Shown piece by piece: positions 55,801 through 64,000 of a stretch of DNA of 64,000 nucleotides (its first letter is position 1; each line of letters opens with the position of its first letter). The stretch lies in the NCBI GenBank assembly GCA_964035545.1, contig OZ037766.1, positions 17,945,581-18,009,580 on the forward strand, read 5' to 3'. Origin of the DNA: Bugula neritina (lineage: Eukaryota > Bryozoa > Gymnolaemata > Cheilostomatida > Bugulidae). The notes beneath the pieces were generated by a model. That model searched no databases. It had not been told where the DNA came from and saw nothing but the letters and a program-made list of their open reading frames with translations. A program made the position numbers and the translations under genes.

Positions 55801-58440
55801 TTTATTGTATCATACTGAAATATACGGCAACGTACTGAAATACACTGTAACATACTGAAATATATTGCAAAATACTGCAACATACTGAAGTATACTGCAA
55901 CATACTGATAGACACTAAAACTCACTGAAGTATAGTGTAATATCTGCAAACGCACTGTAACATACTGAAATTTACTGTAACACACTGAAATATACTGTAA
56001 CATACTGAAATATACTGTTACATACTGAGATATACTGCAAGATACTGAAATATACTACAACTCACTGAAGTATAGTGTAATTAACGGAAATGTACTGTAA
56101 CATACTGAAATTTATTGTAACATACTGAATTATACTGCAACATACTGAAATACACTGTAACATACTGAAAGACACTAAAACTCACTGAAGTATAGTGTAA
56201 TATCTGCAAATGCACTGTAACATATTGAAATTTACTGTAACACAGTGAAATATACTGTAACATACTGAAATATACTGTAACATACTGAGATATACTGCAA
56301 GATACTGAAATATACTACAACTCACTGGAGTATAGTGTAATTTACGAAAATGTACTGTAACATACTGAAATACACTGTAACATACTGAAACATATTGCAA
56401 AATACTGCAACATAGTGAAATACACTGTAACATACTGAAAGACGCCGTATCATACTGAAATATACTATAACCCACTGAAATATACTGCAACATACTGAAA
56501 TATACTGCAACATACTGGAACATACTGGAATATACTGTAACCCACTGAAATATACCGCAACATACTGAAATATACTGCAAGATACTGAAACCTACTGAAA
56601 TACACTGTAACATACTGAAGTACACTGCAGCATACTGCAACATACTGAAATACACTGTAACATATTGAAATACAATGCAACACATTGAAATAAGTTGCAA
56701 GATACCGAAATATACTGCAACATTTTGAAAGACACTAAAACTCACTGAAGTATAGTGAAAAATCTGAAAATGCACTGTGGCATACTGAAATATACTGAAA
56801 CACGCTGAAATATACTGGAACATCCTGAAATAAACTGTAACATACTGAGATATACTGCAAGATACTGAAATATACTACAACTCACTGAAGTATAGTGTAA
56901 TTTACGGAAATGTACTGTAACATACTGAAATTTATTGTAACATACTGAATTATACTGCAACATACTGAAATACACTGTAACATACTGAAACATATTGTAA
57001 AATACTGCAACATGCTGAAATACACTGTAACATACTGAAAGACGCCGTATCATACTGAAATATACTATAACCCACTGAAATATACTGCAACATACTGAAA
57101 AATACTGTAACATACTGAAATATACTGCAACATACTGAAATACACTGTAACATACAGAAATACACTGCAACATACTGCAGCATACTGCAACATACTGCAA
57201 CATGCTGAAATACACTGTAACATACTGAAATATATTGCAAAATACTGCAACATACTGAAATACACTGTAACATACTGAAAGACACTAAAACTAACTGAAG
57301 TATAGTGTAATATCTGCAAATGCACTGTAACATATTGAAATTTACTGTAACGCAGTGAAATATACTGTAACATACTGAAATATACTGTAACATACTGAGA
57401 TATACTGCAAGATACTGAAATATACTACAACTCACTGACGTATAGTGTAATTTACGAAAATGTACTGTAACATACTGAAATTTATTGTAACATACTGAAT
57501 TATACTGCAACATACTGAAATACACTGTAACATACTGAAACATATTGTAAAATACTGCAACATGCTGAAATACACTGTAACATACTGAAAGACGCTGTAT
57601 CATACTGAAATATACTATAACCCACTGAAATATACTGCAACATACTGAAATATACTGTAACAAACTGAAATATACTGCAACATACTGAAATACACTGTAA
57701 CATACAGAAATACACTGCAACATACTGCAGCAAACTGCAACATACTGCAACATACTGAAATACACTGTAACATATTGAAATACACTGCAACACATTGAAA
57801 TAACCTGCAACATACCGAACTATATGGTAACCTACTGAAATATGTTGCAAACTACTGAAATATACTGCAACATACTGCAACATAATGAAATATACTGTAA
57901 CACACTGAAATATACTGCAAAATACTGCAAAATACTGTAACATACTGAAACATACTGCAGCCTCCTGAAATATACTGCAACATGCTGAAATATACTGCAA
58001 GACACTGAAACCTGCTGAAATACACTGTAACATACTGAAATACACTGCAACATACTGCAACATACTGAAATACACTGTAACATATTGAAATACATTGCAA
58101 CACATTGAAATAAGTTGCAAGATACTGAATTATACTGCAACATACTGAAAGACACTAAAACTCACTGAAGTATAGTGAAGAATCTGAAAATGCACTGTGG
58201 CATACTGAAATATACTGAAACACGCTGAAATATACTGGAACATACTGAAATAAACTGCAACATACTGAGATATACTGCAAGATACTGAAATATACTACAA
58301 CTCACTGAAGTATAGTGTAGTTTGCAGAAATGTACTGTAACACACTGAAATTTATTGTATCATACTGAAATATACGGCAACGTACTGAAATACACTGTAA
58401 CATACTGAAATATATTGCAAAATACTGCAACATACTGAAG
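52880..58440 (-). repeat. 2,550-bp HOR, about 2.2 tandem copies
   Basis: Units are about 52,880-55,429, 55,430-57,979 and 57,980-58,440. Landmarks at 53,202, 53,531, 53,632, 54,192, 54,400 and 54,950 recur at +2,550, and 55,752 recurs at 58,302. It lies inside the 10,587-bp period. Whether the second 10,587-bp copy also contains the 2,550-bp expansion lies beyond the window. Confidence 0.86.
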
Positions 58441-60640
58441 TATACTGCAACATACTGAAAGACACTAAAACTCACTGAAGTATAGTGTAATATCTGCAAA
58501 TGCACTGTAACATACTGAAATTACTGTAACACACTGAAATATACTGTAACATACTGAAATATACTGTAACATACGGAGATGTACTGCGAGATACTGAAAT
58601 ATACTACAACTCACTGAAGTATAGTGTAATTTTCGGAAATGTACTGTAACATACTGAATTTTATGGTAACATACTGAATTATACTGCAACATACTGAAAT
58701 ATACTGTAACGTACTGAAATATGTTGCAAAATACTGCAACATACTGAAATACACTGTAACATACTGAAATACGCTGTATCATACTGAAATATACTATAAC
58801 CCACTGAAATATACTGCAACATACTGAAATATACTGTAACATACTGAAATATACTGCAACATACTGAAATACACTGTAACATACAGAAATACACTGCAAC
58901 ATACTGCAGCATACTGCAACATACTGCAACATGCTGAAATACACTGTAACATACTGAAATATATTGCAAAATACTGCAACATACTGAAATACACTGTAAC
59001 ATACTGAAAGACACTAAAACTAACTGAAGTATAGTGTAATATCTGCAAATGCACTGTAACATATTGAAATTTACTGTAACGCAGTGAAATATACTGTAAC
59101 ATACTGAAATATACTGTAACATACTGAGATATACTGCAAGATACTGAAATATACTACAACTCACTGACGTATAGTGTAATTTACGAAAATGTACTGTAAC
59201 ATACTGAAATTTATTGTAACATACTGAATTATACTGCAACATACTGAAATACACTGTAACATACTGAAACATATTGTAAAATACTGCAACATGCTGAAAT
59301 ACACTGTAACATACTGAAAGACGCTGTATCATACTGAAATATACTATAACCCACTGAAATATACTGCAACATACTGAAATATACTGTAACAAACTGAAAT
59401 ATACTGCAACATACTGAAATACACTGTAACATACAGAAATACACTGCAACATACTGCAGCAAACTGCAACATACTGCAACATACTGAAATACACTGTAAC
59501 ATATTGAAATACACTGCAACACATTGAAATAACCTGCAACATACCGAACTATATGGTAACCTACTGAAATATGTTGCAAACTACTGAAATATACTGCAAC
59601 ATACTGCAACATAATGAAATATACTGTAACACACTGAAATATACTGCAAAATACTGCAAAATACTGTAACATACTGAAACATACTGCAGCCTCCTGAAAT
59701 ATACTGCAACATGCTGAAATATACTGCAAGACACTGAAACCTGCTGAAATACACTGTAACATACTGAAATACACTGCAACATACTGCAACATACTGAAAT
59801 ACACTGTAACATATTGAAATACATTGCAACACATTGAAATAAGTTGCAAGATACTGAATTATACTGCAACATACTGAAAGACACTAAAACTCACTGAAGT
59901 ATAGTGAAAAATCTGAAAATGCACTGTGGCATACTGAAATATACTGAAACACGCTGAAATATACTGGAACATACTGAAATAAACTGCAACATACTGAGAT
60001 ATACTGCAAGATACTGAAATATACTACAACTCACTGAAGTATAGTGTAGTTTGCAGAAATGTACTGTAACACACTGAAATTTATTGTATCATACTGAAAT
60101 ATACGGCAACGTACTGAAATACACTGTAACATACTGAAATATATTGCAAAATACTGCAACATACTGAAGTATACTGCAACATACTGAAAGACACTAAAAC
60201 TCACTGAAGTATAGTGTAATATCTGCAAATGCACTGTAACATACTGAAATTACTGTAACACACTGAAATATACTGTAACATACTGAAATATACTGTAACA
60301 TACGGAGATGTACTGCGAGATACTGAAATATACTACAACTCACTGAAGTATAGTGTAATTTTCGGAAATGTACTGTAACATACTGAATTTTATGGTAACA
60401 TACTGAATTATACTGCAACATACTGAAATATACTGTAACGTACTGAAATATGTTGCAAAATACTGCAACATACTGAAATACACTGTAACATACTGAAATA
60501 CGCTGTATCATACTGAAATATACTATAACCCACTGAAATATACTGCAACATACTGAAATATACTGTAACATACTGAAATATACTGCAACATACTGAAATA
60601 CACTGTAACATACAGAAATACATTGCAACATACTGCAGCA
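57060..60640 (-). repeat. 1,729-bp HOR, about two tandem copies
   Basis: Landmarks at 56,950, 57,500, 57,832, 58,302 and 58,465 recur at 58,679, 59,229, 59,561, 60,031 and 60,194, all +1,729. It overlaps the end of the 2,550-bp repeat and the start of the second 10,587-bp copy. The breakpoints of the three periods are therefore interleaved. Confidence 0.82.
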
Positions 60641-63600
60641 TACTGCAACATGCTGCAACATACTGAAATACACTGTAACATATTGAAATACACTGCAACA
60701 CATTGAAATTTGCTGTAACATACTGAGATATACTGCAAGACACTGAAATATACTACAGCTCACTGAAGTATAGTGTAATTTACGGAAATGTACTGTAACA
60801 TACAGAAATTTATTGTAACATACTGAAATATACTGCAACATACTGAAATACACTGTAACATACTGAAATATATTGCAAAATACTGCAACATACTGAAATA
60901 CACTGTAACATACTAAAATACATTGTATCATATTGCAATATGCTATAACCCACTGAAATATACTGCAACTTAGTGAAATATACTGTAACATACTGAAATA
61001 TACTGCAACATACTGAAATACACTGTAACATACAGAAGTACGCTGTAACATACAGAAATACACTGCAACATACTGCAACATACTGAAATACACTGTAACA
61101 TACTGAAACACACTGCAACATACTGAAATATACTGCAACATACTGGAACATACTGGAATATAGTGTAACCCACTGAAATATACTGCAACATACTGAAATG
61201 TACTGCAAGATACTGAAACCTACTGAAATACACTGTAACATACTGAAATACACTGCAACATACTGCAACATACTGAAATACACTGTAACATATTGAAATA
61301 CATTGCAACACATTGAAATAAGTTGCAAGATACCGAAATATACTGCAACATACTGAAAGACACTAAAACTCACTGAAGTATAGTGAAAAATCTAAAAATG
61401 CACTGTGGCATACTGAAATATACTGAAACACGCTGAAATATACTGGAACATACTGAAATAAACTGTAACATACTGAGATATACTGCAAGATACTGAAATA
61501 TGCTACAACTCACTGAAGTATAGTGTAATTTACGGAAATGTACTGTAACATACTGAAATTTATTGTAACATACTGAATTATACTGCAACATACTGAAAAA
61601 CACTGTAACATACTGAAAGACACTAAAACTCACTGAAGTATAGTGTAATATCTGCAAATGCACTGTAATATATTGAAATTTACTGTAACACAGTGAAATA
61701 TACTGTAACATACTGAAATATACTGCAACATACTGAGATATACTGCAAGATACTGAAATATACTACAACTCACTGAAGTATAGTGTAATTTACGAAAATG
61801 TACTGTAACATACTGAAATTTATTGTAACATACTGAATTATACTGCAACATACTGGAATACACTGTAACATACTGAAACATATTGCAAAATACTGCAACA
61901 TACTGAAATACGCTGTAACATACTGAAAGCCGCCGTATCATACTGAAATATACTATAACCCACTGAAATATACTGCAACATACTGAAAAATACTGTAACA
62001 TACTGAAATATACTGCAACATACTGAAATACACTGTAACATACAGAAATACACTGCAACATACTGCAGCATACTGCAACATACTGCAACATGCTGAAATA
62101 CACTGTAACATACTGAAATATATTGCAAAATACTGCAACATACTGAAATACACTGTAACATACTGAAAGACACTAAAACTAACTGAAGTATAGTGTAATA
62201 TCTGCAAATGCACTGTAACATATTGAAATTTACTGTAACGCAGTGAAATATACTGTAACACACTGAAATATACTGTAACATACTGAGATATACTGCAAGA
62301 TACTGAAATATACTACAACTCACTGAAGTATAGTGTAATTTACGAAAATGTACTGTAACATACTGAAATTTATTGTAACATACTGAATTATACTGCAACA
62401 TACTGAAATACACTGTAACATACTGAAACATATTGTAAAATACTGCAACATGCTGAAATACACTGTAACATACTGAAAGACGCTGTATCATACTGAAATA
62501 TACTATAACCCACTGAAATATACTGCAACATACTGAAATATACTGTAACAAACTGAAATATACTGCAACATACTGAAATACACTGTAACATACAGAAATA
62601 CACTGCAACATACTGCAGCAAACTGCAACATACTGCAACATACTGAAATACACTGTAACATATTGAAATACACTGCAACACATTGAAATATGCTGCAACA
62701 TACCGAACTATATGGTAACCTACTGAAATATGTTGCAAACTACTGAAATATACTGCAACATACTGCAACATAATGAAATATACTGTAACACACTGAAATA
62801 TACTGCAAAATAGTGCAAAATACTGTAACATACTGAAACATACTGCAGCCTCCTGAAATATACTGCAACATGCTGAAATATACTGCAAGACACTGAAACC
62901 TGCTGAAATACACTGTAACATACTGAAATACACTGCAACATACTGCAACATACTGAAATACATAGTAACATATTGAAATGCATTGCAACACATTGAAATA
63001 TGTTGCAAGATACTGAAATATACTGCAACATACTGAACGACACTAAAACTCACTGAAGTATAGTGTAATACCTGAAAATGCACTGTGATATACTGAAATA
63101 CACTGTAACACACTGAAATATACTGCAAAATACTGAAACATACTGAAATATATTGCAAAATACTGCAACATACTGAAATACAGTGTAACATACTGAAATA
63201 CACTGCAACTTATCGGAATAAACTGTAACATACCTAAATATACGGTAATATACTGAAATATACTGTAACACATTGAAAAACACTGCAACATACTGAAATA
63301 CACTGTATCATACTGGAATATACTATAACCCACTGAAATTTACTGCAACATACTGAAAACACTGCAACACATTGAAATATGCTGTAACATACCGAAATAT
63401 ATGGTAACGTACTGAAATATGTTGCAAACTACTGAAATACACTGTAACATACTGAAATACACTGCAACATACTGAAATATACTGCAAGATACTGAAACCT
63501 ACTGAAATACACTGTAACATACTGAAATACACTGCAACACACTGCAACATACTGAAATACACTGTAACATATTGAAATACATTGCAACACATTGAAATAA

Positions 63601-64000
63601 GTTGCAAGATACCGAATTATACTGCAACATACTGAAAGACACTAAAACTCACTGAAGTATAGTGAAAAATCTGAAAATGCACTGTGGCATACTGAAATAT
63701 ACTGAAACACGCTGAAATATACTGGAACATACTGAAATAAACTGCAACATACTGAGATATACTGCAAGATACTGAAATATACTACAACTCACTGAAGTAT
63801 AGTGTAAGTTGCAGAAATATACTGCAACACACTGAAATTTATTGTATCATACTGAAATATACGGCAACGTACTGAAATACACTGTAACATACTGAAATAT
63901 ATTGCAAAATACTGCAACATACTGAAGTATACTGCAACATACTGATAGACACTAAAACTCACTGAAGTATAGTGTAATATCTGCAAACGCACTGTAACAT

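Larger units (their letters stand above)
48629..64000 (-). repeat. Satellite array, right arm (same family, inverted)
   Basis: The same 10/20-bp monomer continues to the window edge but reads on the - strand; the + strand shows units such as TACTGAAATATACTGCAACA. The landmark units of the left arm are all recognisable in reverse complement, including AACTCACTGAAGTATAGTG and the pair GCAAACTACTGAAATA / GGTAACCTACTG. Their linear combinations differ from those of the left arm, so this is a related HOR subfamily and not a mirror copy of the adjacent left sequence. The array continues past 64,000, so its true length is unknown. Confidence 0.96.
49139..64000 (-). repeat. 10,587-bp tandem period of the right arm
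   Basis: Copy 1 is about 49,139-59,725 and copy 2 starts at 59,726 and runs off the window (about 4.3 kb seen). Landmarks at 49,444, 49,607, 50,223, 50,783, 51,251, 51,801, 52,456, 52,736 and 53,202 recur at exactly +10,587. Even a rare 1-bp deletion (GAAATTACTGTAA near 49,660) is shared at the equivalent site near 60,247. Differences are few, such as TGGAATATACTGTAACCC versus TGGAATATAGTGTAACCC. Confidence 0.87.

Noticed and set aside
583-64000. Telomeric repeat array
   Set aside because: The monomer does not resemble known telomere repeats (TTAGGG, TTAGG or TTTAGGG types), the array carries kilobase HORs and it reverses orientation internally.

Overview
This window is almost entirely one satellite DNA array and I find no credible gene in it. 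Only bases 1-582 lie outside the array. From about 583 to the right edge (64,000) the sequence is a continuous short-period repeat. Its base monomer is a 10-mer of the form TTNCAGTRTR. Two diverged 10-mers make the working 20-bp unit, for example TTTCAGTATGTTGCAGTATA, and TTGCAG and TTACAG versions often alternate to give a 40-bp pattern. The window points to a eukaryote, probably with a repeat-rich genome such as an animal's: it holds tens of kilobases of satellite with nested higher-order repeats (HORs), and the flank is AT-rich and non-coding. Species and chromosomal position (pericentromeric, subtelomeric or interstitial) cannot be read from this sequence.

Layout. (1) 1-582: non-satellite flank with two small inverted repeats. 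(2) 583-48,628: satellite with the G/T-rich strand on +. It is built from successive segmental duplications with periods of 629, 2,688, 1,469, 1,069, 2,288, 3,097, 4,758, 1,460, 1,298 and 170 bp, plus dispersed copies at offsets of 6,545, 12,804, 4,715 and 17,519 bp. (3) 48,628/48,629: a sharp orientation switch. (4) 48,629-64,000: the same satellite family on the - strand, as a subfamily with periods of 2,550 and 1,729 bp inside a 10,587-bp tandem period that runs off the window.

The strongest structure beyond the repeat itself is a diverged 19-bp signature monomer, CACTATACTTCAGTGAGTT. It recurs in blocks with fixed start-to-start spacings of 140, 170 and 140 bp. The same spacing appears in mirror order in the inverted arm, so it predates the split of the arms.

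Many long open frames exist (up to 315 codons), but they are a by-product of the repeat. A 20-bp unit read in triplets gives a 60-bp, 20-residue cycle with no stop on one strand, so all three frames of that strand give the same cyclic peptide, while the other strand is full of stops. Open frames therefore sit on + left of the switch and on - right of it. None is annotated as a CDS.
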